This document shows, piece by piece, positions 35,162 through 45,138 of a stretch of 64,000 nt of DNA. Within the stretch, counting starts at the first letter, position 1; every line of letters begins with the position of its first letter. The stretch is from contig JAFECE010000004.1 of the NCBI GenBank assembly GCA_018242295.1, forward strand, positions 1 through 64,000. Reading direction: 5' to 3'. Made by a program: the position numbers and the translations under genes. The notes beneath the pieces are model-generated. The model made no database searches. It had not been told where the DNA came from and was given only the letters and a program-made list of their open reading frames with translations. The stretch comes from Pseudomonadota bacterium. Lineage in GTDB: Bacteria; Pseudomonadota; Alphaproteobacteria; Rhizobiales; Hyphomicrobiaceae.

Positions 35162-36346
35162 ATGACGGCGAATCCCAGGAACGCCATCGTCGCCGGCGCC
35201 GGCATCGGCGGGTTAGCCGCAGCCATCGCGCTCGCACAGCGCGGCATCGATATCCTCGTTTGCGAACGCCGCTCCGAATTCCCGGAGGAAGGCGCCGGCA
35301 TCCAGATCGGACCGAACGGCTCGCGCATCCTTCGTGATCTCGGCGTCGCGAAGTTCCTCGAAACGAAAGTCGCGCGCCCCGATGCACTCAGCGTACGCGA
35401 TGGCGCAACCGGCCGCGAGCTGACGCAATTGCCTCTCGGCCACTGGATCGCGGAGCGGCACGGCGCGCCCTATTGGACCGCGCATCGGCGCGACCTGCAT
35501 GTCGCGCTGAGAGCACGTGCCGAGGCCGAACCCCGCATCACCATCACGCGCGGAACCGGAATCGCATCCTTCGAAAACAGACGCGACGGCATTCGCGCCA
35601 CTGCCGCCAACGGCGAAACGTTCGACACCACTGTTCTAATCGCCGCCGACGGCCTCTGGTCCGGCCTCAGAGAACAATTCGGCAGCAGTCGAAAAACCGA
35701 TTTGATCCCGGTGGGCAAAACCGCCTTTCGCAGCGTTGTACCGGCCGGACATTTGCCGGCCGAACTGGTTCCGAACGCCGTGCATATTTGGCTCTCGCCC
35801 GGCGCCCATGTCGTCCACTACCCGGTCAACGGCGGCCAGGATATCGCCCTCGTCGTTATCGCGGATGATGTCACGCGCGTCGAAGGTTGGGATTCCCCAA
35901 TCGTCGCCGACGTCGTCAAAGCGAAGGTCGCCGCCTTCGCCAGCCCCCTCCGCGCGCTAGTGAACTCCGCTGACAATTGGAGAAACTGGTCGCTCTACCG
36001 CATGCCGCAGCTCGCGCATTGGACATCCGGCCGCGCCGCACTTCTCGGCGATGCCGCCCATCCCGTTCTGCCGTTTCTCGCCCAAGGCGCCGTCATGGCC
36101 CTCGAAGATGCGATCACGTTGGCAAACGCCATTGCGGCTCATGACGGCGCCATCGAACCGGCACTCGGCGAATACGAGCGGGCGCGCCACGCGCGCGTCG
36201 CAAAGGTAGCAGAAGCATCTGAGCGGAACGGCCGCATCTATCACATGAAGGGGGCGTCCGCCCTCGCCCGCAACGCCGCGATGAAAATGGCACCACCGTC
36301 ACGCGTCATGACCGGATTTGACTGGCTCTATGGCTGGAAGCCATGA
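35162..36346 (+). CDS. FAD-dependent monooxygenase, salicylate-hydroxylase-like
   Basis: The 394-residue product is a class A flavoprotein hydroxylase. It shows the N-terminal dinucleotide motif VAGAGIGGLAAAIALAQRG, the middle DG motif VLIAADGLWSGLR and the late FAD motif ALLGDAAHPVLPFLAQGAVM. Close relatives act on salicylate or similar aromatics with NAD(P)H and oxygen, but the substrate is not determined here. It overlaps the Nudix gene by four bases and is probably co-transcribed with it. Confidence 0.9.
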   Translation: MTANPRNAIVAGAGIGGLAAAIALAQRGIDILVCERRSEFPEEGAGIQIGPNGSRILRDLGVAKFLETKVARPDALSVRDGATGRELTQLPLGHWIAERHGAPYWTAHRRDLHVALRARAEAEPRITITRGTGIASFENRRDGIRATAANGETFDTTVLIAADGLWSGLREQFGSSRKTDLIPVGKTAFRSVVPAGHLPAELVPNAVHIWLSPGAHVVHYPVNGGQDIALVVIADDVTRVEGWDSPIVADVVKAKVAAFASPLRALVNSADNWRNWSLYRMPQLAHWTSGRAALLGDAAHPVLPFLAQGAVMALEDAITLANAIAAHDGAIEPALGEYERARHARVAKVAEASERNGRIYHMKGASALARNAAMKMAPPSRVMTGFDWLYGWKP

Positions 36347-36795
36347 GCATGCTGACGCGATTGACGGCCCTCCTGTCGAACCGCGACGACATCGTTACGC
36401 TCGGCGCCCAAGGCATCGTCGTCGATGACGCGTCGCGCGTCCTGCTCGTTCGCCACGGCTATCGTGCCGGCTGGCATTTCCCCGGTGGTGGCGTCGAACG
36501 CGGCGAGGAAATCGAAGCGGCGATTACGCGCGAGGTGCTCGAAGAAACCGGCGTCGTCATCCTGGAGCCGCCAGAGCTCATCGGCATTTTTTCGCACTTC
36601 GACGACTATCCGGGCGATCACATCGTACTGTTCAGAATTGACCGTTGGCATCGCGACAGCATCCCGGCCCCGACTGCCGAAATCGCCGAGCACGGGTTCT
36701 TCGCGCTCGACGCCTTGCCCGATCTCGTGTCGCCCGGCACCTTGCGGCGCTTGCAGGAAGTCTTCGGCAAGAGCGAGCCGTCGTCATCATGGTAG
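36343..36795 (+). CDS. Nudix hydrolase
   Basis: The 150-residue product has a complete Nudix box, GGGVERGEEIEAAITREVLE plus ETGV, with the metal-binding Glu residues. It is preceded by LLVRHGYRAGWHFPGG. It should hydrolyse a nucleoside diphosphate derivative; the substrate is unknown. The start overlaps the monooxygenase stop. Confidence 0.92.
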   Translation: MSMLTRLTALLSNRDDIVTLGAQGIVVDDASRVLLVRHGYRAGWHFPGGGVERGEEIEAAITREVLEETGVVILEPPELIGIFSHFDDYPGDHIVLFRIDRWHRDSIPAPTAEIAEHGFFALDALPDLVSPGTLRRLQEVFGKSEPSSSW

Positions 36796-36893
36796 CGTCG
36801 CGCCGGCATAGCTATCGCTGGCAAATTTTCGCCGCTAAAAAGATGCGGCCTGTAAAGCTGCGATCAGTCCACCTTTATCGATAGGCCCACCCC

Positions 36894-37577
36894 ATGGAAT
36901 ATTGGAGCGCGATCACCGCAAACTTTCTGATTGCGTTTCCTGCCCTGTTTTCAATCGTGAACCCACTCGGCGGGGCGCTGATCTATAGCCAGATCACGAT
37001 CGGCCGGCCCGTGAGCGAACGCACTTGGCTCGCTTGGCGCGTCGCCTTCTACTCGGCAATCGTGATGCTCGTGTCGCTTCTGATTGGCGCCACCCTGATG
37101 AGCTTTTTCGGCGTCAGCATCGATGCGCTGCGTGTCGCGGGTGGAGCGGTCGTCGCCGTCAGCGGCTGGCGCATGCTTTACAATCCGCAGGAAACCGAAG
37201 ACCGCAAGCAGGACCATGCGACGACCGGAAAGGCCGCCGCATGGGGAAGCGATGTCGCCTTCTTCCCCCTGACGATGCCTTTCACGACAGGCCCCGGAAC
37301 GATCTCGGTCGCGATCGCCTTGAGTGCCACGCGCCCCAACTCACCGGTCGCCGAGCTGCTGCCCTTCTACACCGGCGTCTGCGGCGCGGCTCTCGCCATC
37401 GCCTTCCTCGTCGGCTTTTGCTACGCCTACGCCGAGCGCGTGGTCGATCTGCTCGGACCCGCGCGCACCCGCATTCTCACCCGCCTCTCGGCGTTTCTGT
37501 TGCTCTGCATCGGCGTTCAGGTTCTGATCACCGGGGTGCAAGGCGCGCTCGAGCACATCGTCACCGCAAAGCACTAA
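36894..37577 (+). CDS. MarC-family inner membrane protein
   Basis: The 227-residue product has six hydrophobic segments and the MarC features: FSIVNPLGGALIYSQIT near the N-terminus, VAGGAVVAVSGWRMLY in the middle, and FFPLTMPFTTGPGTISVAIA. The family was once linked to multiple antibiotic resistance, but its function is not settled. It converges with the C26 peptidase gene and their stops overlap by four bases. Confidence 0.9.
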   Translation: MEYWSAITANFLIAFPALFSIVNPLGGALIYSQITIGRPVSERTWLAWRVAFYSAIVMLVSLLIGATLMSFFGVSIDALRVAGGAVVAVSGWRMLYNPQETEDRKQDHATTGKAAAWGSDVAFFPLTMPFTTGPGTISVAIALSATRPNSPVAELLPFYTGVCGAALAIAFLVGFCYAYAERVVDLLGPARTRILTRLSAFLLLCIGVQVLITGVQGALEHIVTAKH

Positions 37578-38350
37578 GCAAGCGTCGCCTTTTCGTGGAC
37601 GATATCGGCGGCTTCGCGCATGGTCGCACCCTTGAGCAGCAAGCCGAACCAGGCGAACAACTCACGCGAATCCGGATTGTCGGCAACACGCCATTCCGGA
37701 TGCCATTGCACCGCAAGAATGCGTTCCCCGCTTGCCGGACGAATCCCTTCGACAATGCCGTCCGCGCTTGTCGCTTCGACAGCAAGTTTGCTGCCGAGAT
37801 CGTTCACGCCCTGAAAGTGTGCCGAGTTAACGACGATCGACGGCCGACCCATCGTGCGCTCCAGAATGCCGCCGGACGCGAGGTCCACCCGATGTTCGAG
37901 CGCAAACATCTGATCCAACGGCAATCCCGTCGGCGTATGGTGAATCTGCGCCCGCTCTGTCTGGCCGAGATCGCGCCGGAGACTGGCGCCGTAGGCGACC
38001 GCGATCTCTTGAAAGCCCCGGCAAATGCCGAGCACCGGCCGGTCCTGCTCGACCGATTCCGATATCAGCCGGAACGCGGTCTCATCGCGCCGTGGATCGA
38101 AAGGGCCCTCCCCCGCATCGGGGCTGCGATAATGGCTCGGTGCAACGTTCGAGGGGCTTCCGGTCAAGAGTATCCCGTCGAGACGGCTTAGAATGGACGC
38201 CGCATTCGAGATTTCCGGCATCGAGGGCACAAGCACGAAGTCCGCACCCATGAAGGGCGCCGCCCGCAAATAACGCTCGGCAACACCCTGCACCGGGTCT
38301 TCCGGAATACGCATGCAGCAAATGACGCCAACGAGAGGCCGACGAGACAT
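37574..38350 (-). CDS. Class I glutamine amidotransferase-like peptidase C26 (PuuD-like)
   Basis: The 258-residue product has the nucleophile motif VLGICRGFQEIAVAYG and the catalytic HPE motif in LAVQWHPEWR. A LLTGSPSNVAPSHY stretch is typical of gamma-glutamyl-gamma-aminobutyrate hydrolases. It probably cleaves a gamma-glutamyl amide. Other genes of a putrescine pathway are not adjacent, so the physiological substrate is open. Confidence 0.88.
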   Translation of the reverse strand: MSRRPLVGVICCMRIPEDPVQGVAERYLRAAPFMGADFVLVPSMPEISNAASILSRLDGILLTGSPSNVAPSHYRSPDAGEGPFDPRRDETAFRLISESVEQDRPVLGICRGFQEIAVAYGASLRRDLGQTERAQIHHTPTGLPLDQMFALEHRVDLASGGILERTMGRPSIVVNSAHFQGVNDLGSKLAVEATSADGIVEGIRPASGERILAVQWHPEWRVADNPDSRELFAWFGLLLKGATMREAADIVHEKATLA

Positions 38351-38582
38351 GTTCCGCTATCCTTCCGCATACCTTGAGGCATCTGCCGCCGCATTGAATA
38401 AAAAAAGCGCGAAATCGGCCGGCAGATCCTGACCGATCGGCCCGATACCACCAGCGGCGCAAACGGGCAATGCACCAAGACGGCATCACAGACCAGCGGA
38501 ATAGATCAGACTTACCTGTTTCCCAACGCGCGGCTAACCCAATAAAGTGCGCGCCAACAACAAATCGATCCGGGAGTATGAC

Positions 38583-39770
38583 GTGTCAGCAAGCTCAAGT
38601 TTCGTGTGGGAAGACCCCTTGCTGCTCGATGATCAGCTGACCGAAGACGAAATGCTGATCCGCGACACGGCAAATGCGTTCGCGCAGCACAAGCTTCAGC
38701 CCTACGTCGTCGAAGCCTACGCGCAGGAAAAAACCGACCCCGATATTTTTCGCGAATTGGGCGAACTCGGACTCCTTGGCTGCACCCTGCCTGCCGAGTA
38801 TGGCGGCTCCGAATCGAGCTACGTCGCCTACGGCTTGATCGCCCGCGAAATCGAACGCGTCGATTCCGGCTACCGTTCGATGATGAGCGTGCAATCGTCC
38901 CTCGTCATGTATCCGATCCACGCCTACGGCAGCGAAGAGCAGCGCCGGAAATACTTGCCCAAGCTCGCGAGCGGCGAATGGGTCGGCTGTTTCGGCCTGA
39001 CCGAGCCCGATGCCGGATCGGACCCCGGCGGCATGCGAACGCGCGCCGAAAAAATTCCCGGCGGCTACCGCCTCACCGGCTCCAAAATGTGGATCACCAA
39101 TTCGCCCATCGCTGATGTTTTCGTCGTCTGGGCAAAGTCGGCGGAGCATGGAGACAAGATCCGGGGGTTCATTCTCGAAAAAGGCATGAAGGGCCTCTGC
39201 GCGCCGAAGATCGGCGGCAAGCTTTCCTTGCGCACATCCGTCACCGGCGAAATCGTCATGGACGGCGTCGTCGTTTCGGAAGACGCACTTCTCCCGAATG
39301 CATCCGGGCTCGCCGGACCCTTCGGATGCCTCAACCGCGCCCGCTACGGCATCGCCTGGGGCGCGCTTGGAGCGGCGGAATTCTGCTTCCATGCCGCGCG
39401 CCAATATACGCTCGTCCGCAAACAATTTGGCAAGCCGCTCGCCGCCACCCAGCTCATCCAGAAAAAACTCGCCGACATGGAAACGGAAATATCGCTCGGC
39501 CTCCAAGCGGCTTTGCGAGTCGGCCGCCTTTTCGACGAAGGACAAATCGCGCCCGAGATGATCTCCCTCATCAAACGCAACAACTGCGGCAAGGCGCTCG
39601 ATATCGCCCGCACCGCCCGCGACATGCACGGCGGCAACGGCATATCGGAAGAATTCCACGTCATGCGCCACATGCTGAACCTCGAAACGGTAAACACCTA
39701 CGAAGGCACGCACGATATTCACGCATTGATCCTCGGCCGCGCCATTACCGGTCTGCAGGCGTTCGCATGA
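38583..39770 (+). CDS. gcdH: Glutaryl-CoA dehydrogenase
   Basis: The 395-residue product is an acyl-CoA dehydrogenase of the decarboxylating glutaryl-CoA type, making crotonyl-CoA, CO2 and reduced FAD. Motifs are [56 protein letters not shown] and the catalytic Glu in [20 protein letters not shown]. The frame opens at a GTG at 38547. GTG 38583 (reading [11 protein letters not shown]) has GGGAG six bases upstream and gives the family length, so I prefer it. It overlaps the CoA-transferase gene as ATGA. Confidence 0.9.
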   Translation: MSASSSFVWEDPLLLDDQLTEDEMLIRDTANAFAQHKLQPYVVEAYAQEKTDPDIFRELGELGLLGCTLPAEYGGSESSYVAYGLIAREIERVDSGYRSMMSVQSSLVMYPIHAYGSEEQRRKYLPKLASGEWVGCFGLTEPDAGSDPGGMRTRAEKIPGGYRLTGSKMWITNSPIADVFVVWAKSAEHGDKIRGFILEKGMKGLCAPKIGGKLSLRTSVTGEIVMDGVVVSEDALLPNASGLAGPFGCLNRARYGIAWGALGAAEFCFHAARQYTLVRKQFGKPLAATQLIQKKLADMETEISLGLQAALRVGRLFDEGQIAPEMISLIKRNNCGKALDIARTARDMHGGNGISEEFHVMRHMLNLETVNTYEGTHDIHALILGRAITGLQAFA

Positions 39771-40978
39771 CAGCATCGGAAGGCGGGAAGCCGCTCGCAG
39801 GACTGCGCGTCCTCGAGCTTGCGCGGGTTCTTGCAGGTCCCTGGGCCGGACAAACGCTCGCCGATCTCGGCGCGCACGTGATCAAGGTGGAACGGCCCGA
39901 AGGTGGCGACGAGACGCGAACGTGGGGTCCACCGTTCGTCACCGGTAGCACTGGCGAAACTTCCGCCGCCTACTTCCACGCGACCAACCGTGGCAAGAAG
40001 TCAGTCGCTATCGATTTCGAAACACCCGCCGGTCGCGACGCTGTGCTGGCGCTCGCAAAGGACGCTGACGTCATTATCGAAAACTTCAAAGTCGGCGGCC
40101 TTGCCAAATACGGCCTCGACTACGCCGCGATAAGAGCGATCAATCCCCGTGTCATCTATTGCTCGATCACCGGTTTCGGCCAGACTGGCCCCTACGCCCC
40201 CCGCGCCGGCTACGATTTCATCGTGCAAGGCATGGGCGGCATCATGGATTTGACTGGCGCGCCCGATGGCGAGCCGCAAAAGATCGGCGTCGCTTTCGCT
40301 GACATCTTTGCGGGCGTCTACGCGACAGTCGGAATTCTCGCCGCGCTGAATTCCCGGAACGTAACCGGCGAAGGCGCGCACATCGACATGGCCCTGCTCG
40401 ACGCTCAAGTCTCAGTGCTCGCCAATCAGGCCATGAACTTTCTCGTTTCGGGCAAAGCCCCGCGCCGCCTCGGCAACGCCCACCCGAACATCGTCCCCTA
40501 TCAGGTCTTCCCCGCTGCCGATCGCCCGATCATCATCGCGGCCGGCAACGACGGACAATTTGCGCGCGCCTGCGCGGTGCTTGGGCTTTCCGGCCTCGAA
40601 CGGGACGAACGCTTCGACACAAACGCACGCCGAGTCGCGAACCGGGCGGCACTCATCCCCCTCATAGAAGCGGCGACGGCCAATAGATCCTCCGGCGAAC
40701 TCCTCGCCGGCCTCGAAGCCGCCGGTGTCCCGGCCGGACCCGTGAACCGGCTCGATCAAACCTTTGCTGATCCGCAAGTCGTCGCGCGAGGAATGCGTCA
40801 AGACTTACCGCGCGCGGATGGAACGTCGGTGCCGACGGTTCGGAGCCCAATCGTCATCGACGGCGAGTCCTGCGTGGCAAGCACCCCCGGCCCCGATCTC
40901 GGCGAGCATACGTCGGATGTTCTGGATCTGCTGGCGGTTGGACGCGACCCGTGGACGGCCTTCAGCCACGGCGAATAG
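39767..40978 (+). CDS. CaiB/BaiF-family CoA-transferase, probably glutarate-specific
   Basis: The 403-residue product is a class III CoA-transferase: [39 protein letters not shown] and [12 protein letters not shown] fit the family. The catalytic Asp is expected in the [13 protein letters not shown] region. Coupled four-base overlap with gcdH points to CoA activation of glutarate, as in the SUGCT type, feeding glutaryl-CoA dehydrogenase. The frame runs upstream to 39326, but that part lies inside gcdH and is not coding. Confidence 0.9.
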   Translation: MTASEGGKPLAGLRVLELARVLAGPWAGQTLADLGAHVIKVERPEGGDETRTWGPPFVTGSTGETSAAYFHATNRGKKSVAIDFETPAGRDAVLALAKDADVIIENFKVGGLAKYGLDYAAIRAINPRVIYCSITGFGQTGPYAPRAGYDFIVQGMGGIMDLTGAPDGEPQKIGVAFADIFAGVYATVGILAALNSRNVTGEGAHIDMALLDAQVSVLANQAMNFLVSGKAPRRLGNAHPNIVPYQVFPAADRPIIIAAGNDGQFARACAVLGLSGLERDERFDTNARRVANRAALIPLIEAATANRSSGELLAGLEAAGVPAGPVNRLDQTFADPQVVARGMRQDLPRADGTSVPTVRSPIVIDGESCVASTPGPDLGEHTSDVLDLLAVGRDPWTAFSHGE

Positions 40979-40982
40979 CGGA

Positions 40983-42854
40983 TTAAATCTCGCGTAGCTT
41001 CGGCATCGCGCTCGAAAATGTGCGCGGCGATTTCGGCCCCGTCAAATGCGCGTAGGCATCGATCGGCAGCGGCTTGCCGAACATATAGCCTTGGATCTCG
41101 TGGCAGCGAAGCAGTCGGAGCATCGAAACCTGCTCATCGTTTTCGACGCCTTCCGCCACCACGCGCAATCCCATCGCGCGGCCGAGCCCGATGACCGAAT
41201 TGACAATGGCCGCTGCATCCGAATTTTTGACCATGTCGGAAACAAAGCTGCGGTCAACCTTGATGCGGTCGAAGGGAAATGCCCGGAGCGTGCTGAGCGA
41301 CGAGTAGCCCGTTCCAAAGTCGTCGATGGCAACGCTGACGCCGAGTTCCTTGATCTCGCGCAACGTCATTTGCGCAGTCGCCAAATCCTGAATGAAGAGA
41401 CTCTCAGTCACTTCAACTTCAAGGCGCTCTGGCGTGAGACCCGTTTCGGACAACACATCTCTCACGAGCTGAGCGAAATCCGATTCGACGATCTGGGCCG
41501 CAGAAACGTTGACAGAAACTCTAAGCTTAGCCTTCCATCGCGCGGCTTCTCTGCACGCTTCTCGAAGGACGAAAGCGCCCATGCCGAGAATGGCGCCGTT
41601 GGATTCGGCGGCCGGAATGAAATCCGCAGGCGAAATCTGCCCGTGTTCCGGGTGGTTCCATCTCAACAGCGCTTCAAAGCCGCCGACTGTGATCGTCCGC
41701 GCATCGACCTGCGGCTGGAAGACGACCGACAGTTCCCTCTTGTCGACCGCGAGACCGACGTCGCGCTGCATAATGCGGCGGCGATGCTGCTCCCGCTGCA
41801 TTTCCGATTCAAACAGCGCGTACCCGCACCCGCCTCTTTTGACACGGCGCCGCGCCGTCTCCGCATGCGCAAGCAGCGTATCTTGATCTTTGCCGTCAGC
41901 CGGAAAATTCGAAACGCCGACCACGGCGTCGATCGCAATGCGCTCGCCGCTTTCCAGGTCGTAACGGCCGCTCAAACCATCCACGATTGCGCGAGCGAAC
42001 GGCTTGACGCCTTCATCATCGGCAGAGAACGTTTTTGCGACCAAGAACTCGTCACCGCCCAATCGGACGATCAAATCCGACTCCGAAGCGACCGATCGCA
42101 ACCTGTCGGCAACTCTCTTCAGTACGATGTCGCCGACCGAATGGCCGTGGAGATCGTTGATCGCTCTGAAATCAGCGAGATCGACATGGAAGATGCCGAC
42201 CGACCGCGCCATCTCATCGGCGCGCTGCAAGACGAGCGCGAGCCGCTTTCGCAGCGTTGCCCGGTTGCCGAGACCCGTCAACGGATCGAAGAAGGCAAGC
42301 TCGTTGAGCTTGGAACGGGCATCTGTACTCTCGATTGCCATTGCGCAGATCTGGACGCACTTGGCGACGATCAGGCGCTCGACGTCCGTCGCTCCGCGCG
42401 ACTTGCGGAAATAGAATGCGAATGCTCCGAGCACGCGCCCGTCGGCCGCCACGATCGGGCTCGACCAGCAGGCGCGCAGACCATATGGCAAAGCGAGGTT
42501 TCTATAATTCTCCCAAAGCGGATCGCTTTCGATGTCCTGAACTTCAACCGGCGCCCTTCGGAATATTGCAGTGCCGCACGAACCGACGTTAGGCCCGATG
42601 ACGATACCGTTCAGCTTTTGGGAGTCTCCGGGAAGGCTTGGACCCGCGATGAAGCCCAGGCGCCCGTCATCATCGACGCCAATGATGGTACAAATGACTT
42701 CCGAGGCGAGCGCTTCGACCTCGTGGCAAAGCAACGTCATCATGTTGAAGAGCGACTCGCCGGAAGCGATCCCGACAAGCATCTCCCGCTGGAGAACTTG
42801 TAGCCGCTCCTTGACGTAGTCCGCATTTGCGATCGGGGGCCCGCTCAGCATCAT
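40983..42854 (-). CDS. GAF-GGDEF-EAL cyclic-di-GMP turnover protein
   Basis: The 623-residue product has an N-terminal GAF-like sensor (about 20-175, GPNVGSCGTAIFRRAPVEVQ, GLRACWSSPIVAADGRVLG). A diguanylate cyclase domain (about 185-350) follows with FFDPLTGLGNRATLRKR and an intact RLGGDEFLV. The phosphodiesterase domain (about 365-610) has an intact FEALLRW, SVNVSAAQI, VEVTESLF, AIDDFGTGYSSLSTL, VDRSF and VVAEGVEN. All key residues of both domains are present, so it may be bifunctional. It has no membrane segment. Confidence 0.93.
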   Translation of the reverse strand: MMLSGPPIANADYVKERLQVLQREMLVGIASGESLFNMMTLLCHEVEALASEVICTIIGVDDDGRLGFIAGPSLPGDSQKLNGIVIGPNVGSCGTAIFRRAPVEVQDIESDPLWENYRNLALPYGLRACWSSPIVAADGRVLGAFAFYFRKSRGATDVERLIVAKCVQICAMAIESTDARSKLNELAFFDPLTGLGNRATLRKRLALVLQRADEMARSVGIFHVDLADFRAINDLHGHSVGDIVLKRVADRLRSVASESDLIVRLGGDEFLVAKTFSADDEGVKPFARAIVDGLSGRYDLESGERIAIDAVVGVSNFPADGKDQDTLLAHAETARRRVKRGGCGYALFESEMQREQHRRRIMQRDVGLAVDKRELSVVFQPQVDARTITVGGFEALLRWNHPEHGQISPADFIPAAESNGAILGMGAFVLREACREAARWKAKLRVSVNVSAAQIVESDFAQLVRDVLSETGLTPERLEVEVTESLFIQDLATAQMTLREIKELGVSVAIDDFGTGYSSLSTLRAFPFDRIKVDRSFVSDMVKNSDAAAIVNSVIGLGRAMGLRVVAEGVENDEQVSMLRLLRCHEIQGYMFGKPLPIDAYAHLTGPKSPRTFSSAMPKLREI

Positions 42855-42888
42855 CGCCCGACAATCGCTTCTCTGCGCCGCACGGCAT

Positions 42889-43332
42889 TTACCTATAATG
42901 GAACCTGCCCATTGTAGAGCTTCGTATGTAAAGAAAAAGTTGCGGAGAGTTTAATCTCAAATGCACCAATGTTTGGATCGGCAATATTGGCGATCGACGC
43001 CGCAAATTGGCTAACGGAAGTTTCCTGGTTGCTCGGATTGGGACAAGTCCGAGCCAGCTGAACTTGCCGATCTTCCCCTGGACACATTTGCAAACGTAAG
43101 CACCAGCCGGCCCGATCGTTCCCTGCACGCCGAATGAACCGGGCCCAGCGGGCACGCCGACCCTAGCGGTAGGACGCCGCAGTCCAAATACCGTCAAACT
43201 CAGGTCCCCGCAGCGGCCGATGATCGGCCCGCGCGAGAGGCCGTTCGCGAGATGTTGCCGGAGGCGCTCAAAAGCCGGGTTTGCGCCCAGTTGAATTCTC
43301 CCGTTTCGTAGCAGATATAGGCTGCGCCACAC
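42889..43332 (-). pseudogene. Uncertain, possibly frameshifted small gene
   Basis: One minus frame reads FGVQGTIGPAGAYVCKC, then turns Arg/Leu-rich. A second frame, offset by one and closing at 42893, continues with CPGEDRQVQLARTCPNPSNQ, SIANIADPNIGAFEIKL and SATFSLHTKLYNGQV, which looks like the C-terminus of an exported protein. Joining the two near 43095 would make a plausible reading frame broken by one shift. I recognise no family and the frames may simply be chance. It lies between the GGDEF gene and opgD. Confidence 0.3.
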
Positions 43333-43370
43333 TGTTACTTCCAGCCCACTATTGGTGACATCGAAACAAC

Positions 43371-44939
43371 ATGCCCTTCATGCTTGATCGTCGAAACGTC
43401 TTGGCCGGTGCCCTGACCAGCACCATGGTGGGATGGAGCAGCAGACCCGCAATGAGTGCTGCACCGATTGGAGCCGCCGAGCTCGGGCCGCCACAGCCGT
43501 TTTCCTTCGACGACCTGAAGCAAAAGGCGAAGGCGCTTTCTAAGGAAGCCTACGTCGCTCCCCCCCAGCCGGACGCTGGCGACCCGCTGAAGGGCATGAC
43601 CTTCGATACCTTTGCTCAAGCCGTCTTCAAGCCCGAGATGGAACTCTGGCGCGGCGTTCCGGGCGCCCAGACGGTCCGGCTCTTTCCGCAAGGCCGCTTC
43701 TATGCCGAACCCGTCGGCATCTACGTGATCGAAAACAATGCCGCGCGCGAGGTTCTCTACAGCCCCGACTACTTCAACATGCCGGGCGACCACCCGCTGC
43801 GGAAATTGAAATCGGCAGGCTTCGCCGGTTTCCGGTTGATGTCTCGCGGCGGCACGAGCGACTGGCTCGCCTATCTCGGCGCATCCTACTTCCGCGCTTC
43901 CGATCCCTACGACCAGTACGGCGGATCTGCCCGCGGCCTCGCCATCAACACCGGCGAGCCGGAGGAATTTCCGCGCTTCACGAACTTCTGGTTGGAGCCA
44001 AACAGCAGCGGCATGACCATCTACGCGCTGCTCGAAGGCAAGAGCGTGACGGGCGCCTACCGCATGGACAGCCGCCGCATTGAAGGTGGCCAAGGCGGCG
44101 CTCTGCAGGACATCGAGTGCGAGCTTTATTTCCGCGCGCCGGTTCATATACTCGGCATCGCGCCTTTGACCGGCATGTTCTGGTACGGCGAAAATTCCGG
44201 ATCCTTCCGCGGCGACTGGCGCCCCGAGGTTCACGATTGCGATGGCCTCTCGATGTGGACGGGCCGCGGCGAACGCATCTGGCGTCCCCTGTCCAATCCT
44301 CCGCGCATCGTCACCAACAGCTTCCTCGACGAAAATCCGAAGGGCTACGGACTGATCCAGCGCGACCGCAATTTCGAGAACTACCAGGACGACAGCCTGT
44401 TTTACGACCGGCGGCCGAGCATGTGGGTCGAGCCGCTGTCGGATTGGGGCAACGGGTCCATCAAGCTGGTTCAGCTCCCAACACCGAACGAAACCGAAGA
44501 CAACATCGTCGCCTTCTGGAACCCCGCGCAACCTGTCGAAGCCGGCTCCGTGGTCAACGCGCGCTACCGGCTGTATTGGGGCCTCGACTCGCCGCCGGCA
44601 GGCGATGTCGCGCGCATCGTCGCAACGCGCATCGGCCTTGGCGGTCTCGGCGGCCGCGACCTTGACCTTCGCCACACCAAGCCCGGCGCGCGAAAATTCA
44701 TGATCGACGTCGAAGGCAAGACCTTGGAGAACGAAGTTCGTGGCGGCCCGCAGGTGGTCGTGACATCGTCGCACGGCATCATCAGCGGCGTCGAAGCATT
44801 CCCTGTCATCGGCACCAAGCGCTGGCGCATGATGTTCGACTTGGGCGATCTGAACGGGCAGGCCGCCGACATCCGCGCCTATCTCGCGAAGGACGGCCAA
44901 GCGCTCAGCGAAACCTGGATCTACCAGATTTTCCCCTGA
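43371..44939 (+). CDS. Tat-exported periplasmic glucan biosynthesis protein (OpgD/OpgG family)
   Basis: The 522-residue product has a twin-arginine signal (LDRRNVLAGALTSTMVG), as in E. coli OpgD. The mature part is the MdoG domain: FSFDDLKQKAKALSKEAYV, YSPDYFNMPGDHPLRKLKSAGFAGFRL, FLGASYFRA-like YLGASYFRASDPYDQYGGSA, and FWYGENSGSF. It should act on periplasmic glucan backbones. The glucosyltransferase opgH is not adjacent. M4 (43380) is a possible later start. Confidence 0.9.
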   Translation: MPFMLDRRNVLAGALTSTMVGWSSRPAMSAAPIGAAELGPPQPFSFDDLKQKAKALSKEAYVAPPQPDAGDPLKGMTFDTFAQAVFKPEMELWRGVPGAQTVRLFPQGRFYAEPVGIYVIENNAAREVLYSPDYFNMPGDHPLRKLKSAGFAGFRLMSRGGTSDWLAYLGASYFRASDPYDQYGGSARGLAINTGEPEEFPRFTNFWLEPNSSGMTIYALLEGKSVTGAYRMDSRRIEGGQGGALQDIECELYFRAPVHILGIAPLTGMFWYGENSGSFRGDWRPEVHDCDGLSMWTGRGERIWRPLSNPPRIVTNSFLDENPKGYGLIQRDRNFENYQDDSLFYDRRPSMWVEPLSDWGNGSIKLVQLPTPNETEDNIVAFWNPAQPVEAGSVVNARYRLYWGLDSPPAGDVARIVATRIGLGGLGGRDLDLRHTKPGARKFMIDVEGKTLENEVRGGPQVVVTSSHGIISGVEAFPVIGTKRWRMMFDLGDLNGQAADIRAYLAKDGQALSETWIYQIFP

Positions 44940-45138
44940 ACTCCGGCTTCTTAAGCAGCGGAATGCGGGCCGCCTTTTGGAGCGGCCTAACGGAACGATA
45001 GCCCCCGTCGCGAGGTTCACCTTGAGTTTCGGCTTCAAGATGCGCTGAGCCTCGCGGTCGGATGCCCGACCGAAGAGGACACAGGCTCCTGCAGCAGGTC
45101 TGCAAGGTTCTCCTCTTCTTCTACGGAGGCATTGGCAC

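Noticed and set aside
44968-44987. GGCCGC/GCGGCC hairpin after opgD as a terminator
   Set aside because: The stem is perfect but there is no run of T after it, so intrinsic termination is not supported.
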